A stretch of 64,000 nucleotides of DNA from Streptantibioticus ferralitis. GTDB taxonomy: Bacteria > Actinomycetota > Actinomycetes > Streptomycetales > Streptomycetaceae. The stretch covers positions 248,001-312,000 of the forward strand of contig NZ_JARHTQ010000004.1 of the NCBI RefSeq assembly GCF_029223525.1. Reading direction: 5' to 3'. This document shows positions 42,796 to 52,041 of this stretch, one piece after another. The position numbers and the translations under genes are program-made. Within the stretch, counting starts at the first letter, position 1; each line of letters opens with the position of its first letter. Under the pieces are notes generated by a model, which was not told where the DNA came from, made no database searches, and was given only the letters and a program-made list of their open reading frames with translations.

Positions 42796-43731
42796 TCACG
42801 CCAAACAGGCCAGCGGCTGACCGCCGTTGAAGGAGATCATCTCCCGCAGAATCGATGGCAGCGGCAACTCCACACCGCGCGGCTCGCCGCGCAACTCCGC
42901 ATACGCCCGGTGCAGGTTGGCCACCAGTCGCTCGGGCTCCAGGAGCTCGGCGAACGCGCCGAGTTCGGCCTCCCGCGCCACCTCGAACGGCTCCCGCCCG
43001 GCGGCGAACCCCTCGACGGCCAGCTCGCGCACCCACCGCAGGTACTCCGCGTTGGCGTCGATGACCTCGGGACCGGAAACGGGACCGTGGCCGCTGACCA
43101 CCACCTCCGCGTCCAGCTCCCGCAGCGCCCTCAGTACTTCCAGGGTCCCGTCCAGCGACCCCGCCAGGCAGAACGGCGTGCCCTGGGAGAACGTCAGATC
43201 ACCGGTGAACAGCACCCGCTGCTCCGGAAGCCAGGCCACCACGTCCCCGGTGGTGTGCGCCGGGCCCAGATGGATCAACTCGACCCGCAGTTCGTCGACG
43301 TGGAGGGTCAGGCGGTCGGTGAACGTCACCTGCGGCGGCACCAGCCGTATGTCGCCCCAGTGCACGTCCGGCCATATCGACGGCAGGTTCAGCCCCTCAC
43401 GCAGCATCGTCTCCCGGGTCCGCTCATGCGCGACGACGGTCAGGCCGGGGCCGAACACCGCGGCGCCGCCGTGGTGGTCGCCATGGTGGTGGGTGACCAC
43501 CATGGTGCCGACCTGCGAGGGGGTGTGCTCGCCGATCGCCGAGCGCAGTCGGCGCGCGCTCGACTCGGTGGCCGTACAGTCGATCAGAGTGACCGCGTCC
43601 CGGCCGACCAGCACCCCGGCGTTGCTGACGCACCAGCCGCCGCGCGGCCGTACGTAAGCCAGGACGCCGTCGGCCAGCTCGACCAGCGCCTCCTTGTCCT
43701 GATGGCCCGCGCGCATCGCGTCGTGCTGCAA
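42796..43731 (-). CDS. Metallo-beta-lactamase-fold hydrolase
   Basis: 311 aa. The dinuclear zinc motif THHHGDHHGG is complete, with the further ligands in GPAHTTGDVV, LFTGDLTF and SGHGPVSG. The start is TTG at 43731, because GGAGGCGG precedes it at ideal spacing; an ATG at 43716 is in frame. The family includes quinoprotein-linked and lactone/thioester hydrolases; the substrate is unknown. It faces an alpha/beta hydrolase gene, and the spacer holds one degenerate copy of the TATTGAC-N5-GTCAAC palindrome, so it may belong to that regulon. Confidence 0.88.
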   Translation of the reverse strand: MQHDAMRAGHQDKEALVELADGVLAYVRPRGGWCVSNAGVLVGRDAVTLIDCTATESSARRLRSAIGEHTPSQVGTMVVTHHHGDHHGGAAVFGPGLTVVAHERTRETMLREGLNLPSIWPDVHWGDIRLVPPQVTFTDRLTLHVDELRVELIHLGPAHTTGDVVAWLPEQRVLFTGDLTFSQGTPFCLAGSLDGTLEVLRALRELDAEVVVSGHGPVSGPEVIDANAEYLRWVRELAVEGFAAGREPFEVAREAELGAFAELLEPERLVANLHRAYAELRGEPRGVELPLPSILREMISFNGGQPLACLA

Positions 43732-43873
43732 GGTTCCGCCTCCGGTGACTCGGTGAACCGGGACGACCGGACGGCACGCCCCAGCTGAGTCTACGAGGCG
43801 GTCCGAAGGGGGCGGCGGGAACCGTCCGGTTGCGAGGCGCCGCACCGTACAGAGGTCGGCGCCGCCGTCGTAG

Positions 43874-43888
43874 TTGACGGTCCGTCAG
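43874..43888. promoter_or_regulatory. Regulon palindrome, site 5 (one mismatch)
   Basis: TTGACGGTCCGTCAG on the plus strand. On the minus strand it reads TTACTGAC-GGACC-GTCAAC, one base from the consensus TTATTGAC-N5-GTCAAC. It lies between the MBL hydrolase and alpha/beta hydrolase starts. A weak CACGCT lies 17 bp after TTGACG on the plus strand. Confidence 0.6.
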
Positions 43889-43944
43889 TAAGCTGCCACG
43901 CTTCCAGCGCTCCGACACCACCGTCCCCCCACGGGAGGCGCCCC

Positions 43945-44871
43945 GTGTCCCCAGTACGCTCCCCGGCCCTGCCGCTGCCACCGCCGAGCCGCCCGCCGGG
44001 CAGGTTCATCAGGGTGCGGGGGCGAGCGGTACACGTGGTGCTTTCCGGACCGCCGAACGCACCGGTGGTCCTGCTCAGTTCAGGGCTCGGCGGCTCATGG
44101 CTCGGCTGGCAGCCGGTACTGCCGCTGCTGCGCGGCCACTGCCGGCTGGTCAGCGTCGACCGGCCGGGCCTCGGCCGCAGCGCGCCCGCCCCCGAGCCGC
44201 CGACGCTCGCCGGTCGGACCCGGTGGACGGCGGAAGTACTGGACGCGCTGGGGGTCGGCGGTCCGGTGACCGTCGTGGGCCACTCGCTCGGCGGTCTGTA
44301 CGCGGAGGCGTTCGCCCGCGTCCTCCCCGGCCGCACCTCGGCGGTGGTGCTGGTCGAGGCGGCCGCCGAGGCGGAGGTTGGTCCGCCGCTGCGCTGGCCG
44401 GGAGCCCGGGCGCGGATGGCGCACACCGCGGGGGAGGCGTTCCGCTGGGCCGGGCTCAGCCAGATCGTGGCGCCAGGGCTGCGGCGCCTCGGTGTACGGA
44501 CGCAGTCGCTGCGCGGCCGCGACCAGGCCGATGTCGGCGACGCCTATCGCGGCGCCTACGGTGCGGGGCACTGCCTGACGGCGGCGCTGGTCGAGCGGGT
44601 GCTGTTCCGTGATCTCGTGGCCGAACTCGACGCGCTGCGCCACCGGTTCGCCTTTCCGCCGGTGCCGCTGCGGGTGGTCTCGGGTCCGTGCGGCGACCCG
44701 CGCCCGCACCGTGCGCTGGCCGCGATCAGCCCGTGCGGCACCCACACCGCGGTGGACGGCACCCGTCATCTGGTGCCGGTCGACCGCCCGGACGCCATCG
44801 CCGACGCGGTACGCGCGGTGCTCGCACCGGCGAGTCCGGGCGAACCCGTCAGCTTGACTCCCCGTACGTGA
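43945..44871 (+). CDS. Alpha/beta hydrolase
   Basis: 308 aa. The nucleophile elbow is GHSLGG (VTVVGHSLGGLYAEAFARVL, about 111-130), the oxyanion region LLSSGLGGSWLGW, and the catalytic His lies in GTRHLVPVDRP near the end. GTG start at 43945 with ACGGGAGG upstream. The substrate is unknown. It lies downstream of a degenerate copy of the regulon palindrome. Its 3' end overlaps the convergent 49-aa gene by 23 bp. Confidence 0.87.
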   Translation: MSPVRSPALPLPPPSRPPGRFIRVRGRAVHVVLSGPPNAPVVLLSSGLGGSWLGWQPVLPLLRGHCRLVSVDRPGLGRSAPAPEPPTLAGRTRWTAEVLDALGVGGPVTVVGHSLGGLYAEAFARVLPGRTSAVVLVEAAAEAEVGPPLRWPGARARMAHTAGEAFRWAGLSQIVAPGLRRLGVRTQSLRGRDQADVGDAYRGAYGAGHCLTAALVERVLFRDLVAELDALRHRFAFPPVPLRVVSGPCGDPRPHRALAAISPCGTHTAVDGTRHLVPVDRPDAIADAVRAVLAPASPGEPVSLTPRT

Positions 44872-44998
44872 TCAGCGGGACGTTGTGCTGCTTCGGCGGC
44901 GGGTCATTGGCGTGGACCACTCCGAAGGCGGCGGCGACCGCCAGTCCGGCGCCCGCGAGGGCCACGGCCAGTACCAGCCACACGGCGCGCATTCCCAT
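44849..44998 (-). CDS. DUF2613-like small membrane protein (49 aa)
   Basis: One N-terminal TM segment (VWLVLAVALAGAGLAVAAAF), then a short tail ending PLITYGESS. It resembles the small DUF2613 proteins that I recall next to AftD-type genes in actinobacteria; this is from memory and moderate. ATG at 44998 with GGAGGGGG five bases upstream. Divergent from the AftD-like gene, with regulon palindrome site 1 between them, and overlapping the alpha/beta hydrolase stop. Confidence 0.7.
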   Translation of the reverse strand: MGMRAVWLVLAVALAGAGLAVAAAFGVVHANDPPPKQHNVPLITYGESS

Positions 44999-45032
44999 CG
45001 CTGCCCCCTCCGACGGAACTGCGCACAGATTA

Positions 45033-45061
45033 TTGACGATGTGTCAACAGAGCAATAGCGT
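45033..45061 (+). promoter_or_regulatory. Regulon palindrome site 1 within AftD-like promoter
   Basis: TTGACGATGTGTCAA (45033-45047) is the operator, flanked as TATTGAC...GTCAAC. TTGACG doubles as a -35, and exactly 17 bp later TAGCGT (45056-45061) is a good -10. Transcription would run into the gene at 45165. A bound repressor would cover the -35. Confidence 0.78.
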
Positions 45062-45164
45062 GACGCGCCAGTCACGTGTGCCAGGGCCTGCCCGGCGAGG
45101 TCCGCCGGTCGGGCCGTAGGCCCTGCCCGGCCAGCAGCCGGGCCCGCGCCGGAAGGGGCCGGAC

Positions 45165-48100
45165 GTGAACGTCGCCTCCGCCGAAACCCGTGTACCACCG
45201 TCGCCCGCCCGCCAGGGCCCAGCACGGCCCAGCTGGCGGCGCTGGCTCGCCGGCCGAGGTGGTGAACACCTGGGCGGCTACTGGGCGTTGGGCCTGTGGG
45301 CGGTCGCGTTCATCGGGATGCTGCTGCAGGCACCGGGGCGGGTGGTCTTCGACACCAAACTCGACATCGACCTCACCCCCGGCGCCTTCCTCGGCGGCCT
45401 GGCACACCTGTGGGACCCGCGGCAGGGATTCGGCGGCCTCCAGGACCAGGCCGTCGGCTACGCCTTCCCCATGGGGCCGTTCTACGCGACCTCCGAGGCC
45501 CTCGGCCTGCCGCCGTGGATCACCGAGCGACTGTGGATGTCGCTGATCGTCGCCGCCGCGTTCTGGGGTACGGTCCGGCTCACCGAGCGGCTGCGCGTCG
45601 GTACGGCCGGGACCAGGCTCGTCGCCGCGCTCGCCTACGCGTTGTGGCCGACCCTGACCGCACTGCTGGGCTCGACCTCCGCCGCCGTGCTGCCGCTCGC
45701 CCTGCTGCCCTGGGTACTGGTGCCGCTGGTCACCGGGGCCCGCACCGGCGGCTCGCCGCTGCTGTGCGCGGCCCGCTCGGCGTTCGCGGTGCTGTGCATG
45801 GGCGGGGTGAACGCGGTGTCGGTGCTGGCCGTACTGCCCGCCCCGCTGCTCTACCTGCTGACCAGGGCGCCCGGTGTGCGGCGCCGGACGCTGCTCGGCT
45901 GGTGGCTGGCGGGCGTGCTGCTGGTGACGGCGTGGTGGTGGCTGCCGCTGTTGCTGCTCGGAGGTTACGGCTTCGACTTCCTGCCGTACATCGAGACCCC
46001 GCACACCACCGCGAGCACGATGGCCGCGACCGAGGCGCTGCGCGGCACCGGCAACTGGCTCGACTACCTCAACTTCGGTTCCCCCGCCCTGCCTTCCGGC
46101 TGGGTGCTGGCGACCACCGGCTGGGCGGTCGCGGGCACCGCGTTCACCACGGCGCTGGGACTGGCCGGGCTGGCCCGGCGCGCGGTGCTCGCCCCCGAGG
46201 TGCGCTGGCTGCGGCTGACCGTCGCCGTCGGCGCGGCGGCCGCGATGGCGGTCTATCCCGGGCGGCTCGGCGGCCCGCTGCACGCGGCGCTGCAGTCCTT
46301 CCTCACCGGCCCGGGCGAGGCGTTCCACAGCGTCTACAAGTTCCAGCCGCTGATCGCGCTACCGCTGGTCGTCGGCATCGCCCATCTGCTGGCCGGTCCG
46401 CTGCCGCGCGTTGCGGCGTTGCGCGGTGCGCTCGCCGTACTGCTGGCCGCCGGTCTGCTGGGCGCGGCCCTCCCGTACCTCACCGGACGGCAACTGCAAA
46501 GCGGTTCGTTCAAGGCGGTGCCCGACTACTGGCGGCAGACCGCCACCTTCCTCGCCGGGCACGGCGGCGACGGGCGGGCACTGCTGGAACCCGCCGCGTC
46601 ACACGGCGACTACACCTGGGGCACGACCACCGACGACGCCCTGCAGCCGTACGCCGCCTCCAACTGGGTGGAACGCACACTCATCCCCATGGGCGGCGCC
46701 GGATCCCAGCGCTATCTCGACGCGGCGGAGCAGACGATGGCCTCCGGCACCCAAGTGCCCGGCCTGGCCGCCTACTTGGCGCGCGGCGGGATCCGCTACG
46801 TCCTGGTACGGCACGACCTCGACCCGAACCAGTTCGAGTTCATCTCTCCCGCGCTCTACCACCGCACCCTGCAACTGTCCGGCTTCCACCAGGTCGCCGG
46901 TTTCGGCCCGGTGACGCCCGCGAGCCCCATCCGCAGCGGTACGCCGCTGCAGATCCAGGCCATCGACCAGGGCTATCGGGCGGTGGAGGTCTACGAGGCC
47001 GATGACCAGGCCCGGCAACCCGAGGACCCCGTCGCGGTAGTGCCCGCGGACGGTGCCCTACGGCTCAGCGGCGGTCCGGAATCGCTGCTGCAGACCTCGG
47101 GGGACGGGCTGCTCGACGGCCGTGCCGTCACCCTCACCGGTGACGGCACCAGCCCGGACGGCGGCCCGCTCGTGGTCACCGACGGACTGCGCCGCACCGA
47201 CACCTCGTTCGGGCTGATCCGTGACAACGTCTCGTACACCTACACCCCGCACGGCACCAATCCGCCCGGCCGTACCGACGGCAGCGCGGGCACGCCGCCA
47301 CGGCAACTGCGGCTGCCCTTCGCCGAGTCCGGGCATCAGACCACCGCCCAGCTGGCCGGTGCCGCCTCGGTGACCGCGTCCACGTACGGCTCCTGGCTGC
47401 TGCAGTCACCCCAGTACGACCCGGTGAACGCCTTCGACGGCGATCCGAGCACCGCATGGGTGGAGGGCAACGCCGCGACGCCGGTCGGCCAGTGGCTGAG
47501 CATCGACTTCGGCCGCTCCATCGACATGTCGACGGGCGTGGGCATACGTCTGCTCGCCGACAGCCCGTTCCGGCCTGTCGCCACCCGGCTCACCGTGACC
47601 ACCGACCGCGGCTCGGCCACCGACGCGGTGCGGCCCGACGGCCGCGAGCAGCGACTTCGCGTGCCCGAGGGGCAGACCCGCACGCTGAAGATCACCATCG
47701 CGGCGGCCAACGGCGCGGTACCCGGCGGATTCGGCGCGGGCATCAGCGAGGTGTCGATACCCGGCGTGCAGATCACCCGCTACCTCAAGGTGCCGCACGA
47801 CGCACCGACCAACGGCCCCGGCGGCGTGGTGTACTCCTTCCACCGGCAGACCACGGCGTCCGGATTCATCGGTTCCGGCAACCCCGAGCCGGTGCTGGCC
47901 CGCGCCTTCACTCTAGACATGGGCGAACCCTTCACCGCGACGCTGAGCGCGCGGCCGACCCCCGGCCCGCAACTGGACCAACTGCTGGACCAGTTGACGC
48001 CCAGTCGCGGCATGCGGGTCAGCGCCAGCCCGTCGCTGGGCGACCTTCCGCAGTTCCGCGCCGCGAACCTGGTCGACGGCTCGTACCTCAACGGCTGGAT

Positions 48101-49400
48101 CGCCGCGCCGGGCACCACTCCCGTCGTCCATCTGAGTTGGCACGGCAAGCGCGGCCTCAAGGAGCTCTATCTGCAGGCCGCCGACGGGATTTCGGCACCG
48201 CCGCAGTCGGTACGGATCAGCAGTCCGGACGGGGCACGGCAGGCGCGGGTCGGAGCGGACGGCCATGTCGTCTTCCCGGAACTGCGCACCGACCGGGTGG
48301 ACCTGACGTTCCCCGAAGTGAAGCGGATCACCGTCTACGACCAGATCACCGGCACCCGACTCGCCCTGCCGCTCGGCCTCGCCGAGATCCACTTCCCAGC
48401 GCTCGCCGATCTGCGGCACACGGCGCCGGACCCCAACACGGCCTTCACACTGCCGTGCGGTCGCGGCCCGGCGCTCACGGTCGACGGCCGTTCGTACGCC
48501 ACGTCTGCGTCCGGCACCCTCGGCGATCTGCTGAACGGCCTACCGGTGAAGGTGTCGTTGTGCACGCCGGACGGGCAGCTGCCGCTGGCCTCGGGTACGC
48601 ACCGTCTCTACGCGCCCGGCAGCGGTGTGCCGTTGGCCGTCACGGATGTGCGGCTGACCGGAGCGACGGCGGCGGCCGCACTGAGCACACCGGTGAGCCC
48701 AGCGGGGCGCCGGCTCAGCCGCCGCATCTGGGGCGACGAGGACCGATCGCTCACCGTCGGCCAGGGGCCGGCCAGTTACCTGGTGATCCACGAGAACCGC
48801 GCCCCCGGCTGGAGCGCGACCCTCGACGGGAAGCTCCTGGACGCGGTCACCCTCGACGGCTGGCAGCAGGCGTTCGTCCTGCCCGCGGGCGCGGGCGGCA
48901 CGGTACGCATCCACTACGGACCCGCGGGGGCGTACCGGATCTCGCTGGGCGTGGGCGCGGTGCTCGCGCTGGTCGTGGTCGCGGCGGCCTGCGGGGCGTT
49001 CGGCCGACGCAGGGGTGCGGACCTTGCGGCTGCGGGTGAGCGACCCCAAGTCGGTTTCATCATCGGACCGTTGGTGGCCGTGGTGGCGCTGGGGCTGGTC
49101 GGCGGCCCGATGGCGCTCGCGGCGGTGGCGCTCGCGCTCCTGGCGTGGTGGTGGCCGACCGTCGCCCCGGTGGTGGCGGTGGCCGCGATGACGGCGGCGG
49201 GGGTGGTCGCGGCGGTCGCCGCGCAGAACGGTCTGTCGCCGGGACGCGGCGCGTTCGGCCCGTGGGCCCAGGCGCTCGCCCTGATCGCCCTGGCGGCGGC
49301 CCTCGCGCCACCGGGTGCGCGGCGCGAGGCCGAGGTTCCGCCAGCCGAGCCGCCCGAGGCCGAGGTTCCGCCCGCCGAGCCGCCCGAGGCCCTCGCGTGA
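45165..49400 (+). CDS. AftD-like (DUF3367) GT-C arabinofuranosyltransferase-family protein
   Basis: Very large membrane glycosyltransferase (1411 aa). The N-terminal part (about 40-460) has about a dozen TM segments of GT-C type, with an acidic stretch FDTKLDIDLTPGAF after TM1. The central outside region has two F5/8-type C (discoidin-like) carbohydrate-binding domains: VNAFDGDPSTAWVEGNA at about 745 and FRAANLVDGSYLNGWIA at about 965. TM segments return near the C terminus. The last 24 residues are a tandem duplication of EAEVPPAEPP. Mycobacterial AftD adds arabinofuranose to lipid-linked arabinan outside the membrane. Start GTG at 45165 with GGAAGGGG. The acceptor in a Streptomyces-like cell is unknown. 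Confidence 0.88.
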   Translation: MNVASAETRVPPSPARQGPARPSWRRWLAGRGGEHLGGYWALGLWAVAFIGMLLQAPGRVVFDTKLDIDLTPGAFLGGLAHLWDPRQGFGGLQDQAVGYAFPMGPFYATSEALGLPPWITERLWMSLIVAAAFWGTVRLTERLRVGTAGTRLVAALAYALWPTLTALLGSTSAAVLPLALLPWVLVPLVTGARTGGSPLLCAARSAFAVLCMGGVNAVSVLAVLPAPLLYLLTRAPGVRRRTLLGWWLAGVLLVTAWWWLPLLLLGGYGFDFLPYIETPHTTASTMAATEALRGTGNWLDYLNFGSPALPSGWVLATTGWAVAGTAFTTALGLAGLARRAVLAPEVRWLRLTVAVGAAAAMAVYPGRLGGPLHAALQSFLTGPGEAFHSVYKFQPLIALPLVVGIAHLLAGPLPRVAALRGALAVLLAAGLLGAALPYLTGRQLQSGSFKAVPDYWRQTATFLAGHGGDGRALLEPAASHGDYTWGTTTDDALQPYAASNWVERTLIPMGGAGSQRYLDAAEQTMASGTQVPGLAAYLARGGIRYVLVRHDLDPNQFEFISPALYHRTLQLSGFHQVAGFGPVTPASPIRSGTPLQIQAIDQGYRAVEVYEADDQARQPEDPVAVVPADGALRLSGGPESLLQTSGDGLLDGRAVTLTGDGTSPDGGPLVVTDGLRRTDTSFGLIRDNVSYTYTPHGTNPPGRTDGSAGTPPRQLRLPFAESGHQTTAQLAGAASVTASTYGSWLLQSPQYDPVNAFDGDPSTAWVEGNAATPVGQWLSIDFGRSIDMSTGVGIRLLADSPFRPVATRLTVTTDRGSATDAVRPDGREQRLRVPEGQTRTLKITIAAANGAVPGGFGAGISEVSIPGVQITRYLKVPHDAPTNGPGGVVYSFHRQTTASGFIGSGNPEPVLARAFTLDMGEPFTATLSARPTPGPQLDQLLDQLTPSRGMRVSASPSLGDLPQFRAANLVDGSYLNGWIAAPGTTPVVHLSWHGKRGLKELYLQAADGISAPPQSVRISSPDGARQARVGADGHVVFPELRTDRVDLTFPEVKRITVYDQITGTRLALPLGLAEIHFPALADLRHTAPDPNTAFTLPCGRGPALTVDGRSYATSASGTLGDLLNGLPVKVSLCTPDGQLPLASGTHRLYAPGSGVPLAVTDVRLTGATAAAALSTPVSPAGRRLSRRIWGDEDRSLTVGQGPASYLVIHENRAPGWSATLDGKLLDAVTLDGWQQAFVLPAGAGGTVRIHYGPAGAYRISLGVGAVLALVVVAAACGAFGRRRGADLAAAGERPQVGFIIGPLVAVVALGLVGGPMALAAVALALLAWWWPTVAPVVAVAAMTAAGVVAAVAAQNGLSPGRGAFGPWAQALALIALAAALAPPGARREAEVPPAEPPEAEVPPAEPPEALA
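49321..49390 (+). repeat. 30-bp tandem duplication in AftD-like gene
   Basis: Two nearly identical 30-bp units coding EAEVPPAEPP repeat in frame just before the stop, followed by a partial third. It lengthens a Pro/Glu tail without breaking the frame. Confidence 0.8.
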
Positions 49401-50281
49401 TCACCGGGCTGGCCGTCACCCTGCTCTCCGCCGTCTTCTACAACATCGGCCTGCTGGTCGAGAAGTCGGCACTGTCCGCGCTTCCGGCGCTCCGGGTGCG
49501 CCAACCCCTCGCGCTGCTGCGGACGCTGTTCGGCAGGCCCATGTGGCTCGCCGGGTTCGGGCTCATGCTGCTCGGGCTGGTCTGCCAGGTCGTGGGGATG
49601 GCGCTGCTGCCGATCACCGTCGCACAGCCCATGCTCGCGGTCGGCCCGGCGATCGTGGTGGCGGGTTCGGCGCTCGTGCTCAAGGAACCGCTCAGCCGGG
49701 CCGACTGGACCGCACTGGCGGTCATCGGCTGCTCTCTCGTCATGCTGGGCCTCAGCTACGACCCCGGCGCGGAACGGGTCGGCCACGGCGACCACCCGGG
49801 CGCGGTGCTGGCGGTGGCGCTGCTCTCGGGTGCGCTCTCCATCGCGATCTTCACCGCCGCGGGTCGCACCGGACGAGCGGTCGCCTACGGCGCCGCCGTC
49901 GGCCTGCTCAACGGCGTGGGTGGGCTACTGGGCAAGGCCTGCGCAGCGGTGGTCGCACGGGACGGCCAACACGCGCTCAGCGTTTTGCTGTTGACCCCGT
50001 ACCCCTATCTGGTGTGCGTCTTCTCGATCGCCATGCTGTTCGCGTTGCAGATCGGCCTGCAACGCTCGCGTGCCGCGATCCTCGTCCCGGCCCAGGTCGT
50101 CGTGGGCAACGCCCATGTGATGATCACCGGCACACTGATCTTCGGCGAACACCTGCCCGCGAACCCGGTCCGCCTGGCCCTGCGGTTGACGGCACTGGCG
50201 GTGTCGTTGACGGTGTTGGCGGTACGGAACGGGGTGCCGGAGGGAAGACGGCGTCACCCTCAGGTGGCGACGGGAGAATAA
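49397..50281 (+). CDS. DMT/EamA-type membrane protein coupled to AftD-like gene
   Basis: 294 aa with about nine hydrophobic segments in two related halves, as in the DMT (EamA-like) superfamily. Visible: VITGLAVTLLSAVFYNIGLL, PITVAQPMLAVGPAIVVAGS, LGKACAAVVA and LVPAQVVVGNAHVMITGTLI. The GTG start overlaps the AftD-like stop (GTGA), so it is made together with the glycosyltransferase. Some DMT proteins flip lipid-linked sugars (for example ArnE/F). A flippase feeding the outside-facing GT-C is an attractive inference. Confidence 0.82.
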   Translation: MITGLAVTLLSAVFYNIGLLVEKSALSALPALRVRQPLALLRTLFGRPMWLAGFGLMLLGLVCQVVGMALLPITVAQPMLAVGPAIVVAGSALVLKEPLSRADWTALAVIGCSLVMLGLSYDPGAERVGHGDHPGAVLAVALLSGALSIAIFTAAGRTGRAVAYGAAVGLLNGVGGLLGKACAAVVARDGQHALSVLLLTPYPYLVCVFSIAMLFALQIGLQRSRAAILVPAQVVVGNAHVMITGTLIFGEHLPANPVRLALRLTALAVSLTVLAVRNGVPEGRRRHPQVATGE

Positions 50282-50300
50282 TCGCGAATCACGCCGGACA
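50276..50300 (+). repeat. 25-bp repeat, left copy
   Basis: GAATAATCGCGAATCACGCC followed by GGACA. It includes the DMT stop codon. A 21/25 match lies at 51986-52010. The pair flanks the DUF6879-XRE module, and each copy is at promoter distance from the next plus-strand gene. Confidence 0.65.
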
Positions 50301-50359
50301 GCGGATCCGCTCGCGCCCCATCCTGGGGCTGACCTTTCCGACAACGAAGGGAAGCGCCC

Positions 50360-51112
50360 ATGGCTCGGCGACTGCGGTTCATCGGGACGAACTCCGGCGA
50401 TAACGGGTGCCCGACGCTGTACGAGGACATGCACACAGGGGAAGTGCTCGTCCAAGGGAGGAAGGTAACCAACCCCGAGGACATCACTCAGCTGCGCAAC
50501 GTCGAAGAAGACGAGGGCCTCGTCGTGGTGCCGCGTCAACTGCTGTTGGACTTCGCCCCGAAGGAGGCAGAGCGGGCTCGGGAAATCATCCCGTGGGAAC
50601 AGTTCGACAGCATGTTCAACACGTTCGAGCATACGGCGTGGCGTCTGGAGACCCGACGCCGCTACAAGTCGGACGAGCAATCGGAAACCTACCGCCGCTT
50701 CGTCCGGGGCGAAGATCCCGACTGGGACATGAACCACCCATGGCTTGTCGCCCGCCGCGAAGGCGCGGCGCAGGGCAAGCGGTTCGAGCGAGTCCGGATC
50801 GTGGACAACCCACCCACTGTGGGGCAGCGATACCTGCTCAACAACGCCCGCCGGAACATCCAGGCCGGAGAAGACATCCGGAACATGTGGCGGCAAGACG
50901 CGGAGAAACTGAGGCTTCCGGAGGAAGACTTCTGGCTCTTCGACTCCCGCGTAATGGCGGTTCTGCTCTTCGACGACGATGACGACTGCGACAAGGTGGA
51001 GCTGATCACGGATCCCCGCAGGGTCCTGCTCGCCTGTCAGGCACGTGACGCCGCTTGGCATCACGCAACGCCGAACAGGGAGTTCATCGCTCAGGTACCG
51101 TCCGATGTGTGA
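50360..51112 (+). CDS. DUF6879 family protein
   Basis: 250 aa. The C-terminal 175 aa are typical DUF6879: WEQFDSMFNTFEHTAWRLET, VARREGAAQGKRFERVRIVD, ARRNIQAGEDIRNMW and EEDFWLFDSR. The first 65 aa (RFIGTNSGDNGCPTLYED, GEVLVQGRKV) look like a small protein usually encoded separately beside such genes, so this may be a fusion; that is from memory. ATG at 50360 with AAGGGA. It is coupled to the XRE gene by GTGA overlap. DUF6879-XRE pairs are treated as toxin-antitoxin-like regulatory units in Streptomyces. GC is visibly lower than in flanking genes. Confidence 0.87.
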   Translation: MARRLRFIGTNSGDNGCPTLYEDMHTGEVLVQGRKVTNPEDITQLRNVEEDEGLVVVPRQLLLDFAPKEAERAREIIPWEQFDSMFNTFEHTAWRLETRRRYKSDEQSETYRRFVRGEDPDWDMNHPWLVARREGAAQGKRFERVRIVDNPPTVGQRYLLNNARRNIQAGEDIRNMWRQDAEKLRLPEEDFWLFDSRVMAVLLFDDDDDCDKVELITDPRRVLLACQARDAAWHHATPNREFIAQVPSDV

Positions 51113-51954
51113 GCACTGACTTTCAGCACGCTCGAACGGCTCTCGGCGCGCGGCTGCGCGAGCTGCGCGTCGAGAGCGGCCTGACCGGACGCGAGTTGGC
51201 TGATGCTTTGGGCTGGCCGCAGTCCAAGGTCAGCAAGTTGGAGACCGGCAGACAGACCGCGACGGTTGACGATCTCCGTGCATGGGCTGAGGGGACTGGT
51301 TACCCGGAAGCCGCTGACGGGCTGGCCGCGCGGCTACGCGGACTGGAGTCGCGCACCCGCTCGTGGCGGCGGCAACTCGCGGCCGGACACCGGCCCGTGC
51401 AGGACGCCATCAACGCAGAGCATGAGCGCTCAACGGCGCTGCGCGGCTGGGTACCCATGCTGATCCCCGGAATTCTCCAAACCGCCGACTACGCACGCCG
51501 GGTGTTCTCGGCCTTCGCGGATCTGCACCAATGTCCCCGCGACTTGGACGCCGCGGTGCAAGGCCGCCTCAAGCGGCAGGAGGCGCTTTACCGGAGGGGC
51601 AAGCACTACCACATCCTCATGTGGGAGCCCGCTCTCCGGATGCAGCTGTGCCCGCCCGCTGTGCTCGTCGCCCAACTCGACCGCCTCAGCGGCGTGATCG
51701 GCCTGGACACCGTCTCCCTCGGCGTCGTCCCCTGCGATGCCCACCTGAAAATTCCGCCAGGAAACGACTTCTGGATCCACGACGAACGCCTGGTCGTAGT
51801 CGAAGACTGGCACGCCGAACTATGGCTGGACGACGCCCAGAACATCGCCCTCTACCTCAAGATCTGGGAAACCCTGAACAGCTCAGCCGTCTACGGAGCG
51901 GATGCCCAGCAGCTCATCACCCGCGCGCGGAGAGCCCTGGACGAATCGCCCTGA
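51109..51954 (+). CDS. XRE/DUF5753 (Scr1-type) regulator
   Basis: 281 aa. N-terminal Cro/CI HTH at about 5-65 (LTGRELADALGWPQSKVSKLET), then a DUF5753 domain (about 90-275) with LIPGILQTADYARRVF and LRMQLCPPAVLVAQLDRL. The GTG at 51109 overlaps the DUF6879 TGA. Scr1-type proteins are antitoxin-like partners of small DUF397/DUF6879 proteins and affect development and antibiotic production. It likely regulates its own module through the repeats at 50276 and 51986. Confidence 0.93.
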   Translation: MSTDFQHARTALGARLRELRVESGLTGRELADALGWPQSKVSKLETGRQTATVDDLRAWAEGTGYPEAADGLAARLRGLESRTRSWRRQLAAGHRPVQDAINAEHERSTALRGWVPMLIPGILQTADYARRVFSAFADLHQCPRDLDAAVQGRLKRQEALYRRGKHYHILMWEPALRMQLCPPAVLVAQLDRLSGVIGLDTVSLGVVPCDAHLKIPPGNDFWIHDERLVVVEDWHAELWLDDAQNIALYLKIWETLNSSAVYGADAQQLITRARRALDESP

Positions 51955-51985
51955 GAATCACGTGGAAGCCACCCGAACCGCACGC

Positions 51986-52010
51986 GAATAACCGAGAATC
52001 ACGCCCCACA
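51986..52010 (+). repeat. 25-bp repeat, right copy
   Basis: GAATAACCGAGAATCACGCC followed by CCACA, matching 50276-50300 at 21 of 25 positions. It overlaps the -35 zone of the next gene, whose TACCGT -10 starts 43 bp after the repeat start. CATCCT lies at the same distance from the left copy. Confidence 0.65.
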
Positions 52011-52041
52011 AGCCCAATCCCCTTTCCCTACCGTGCTGTTC

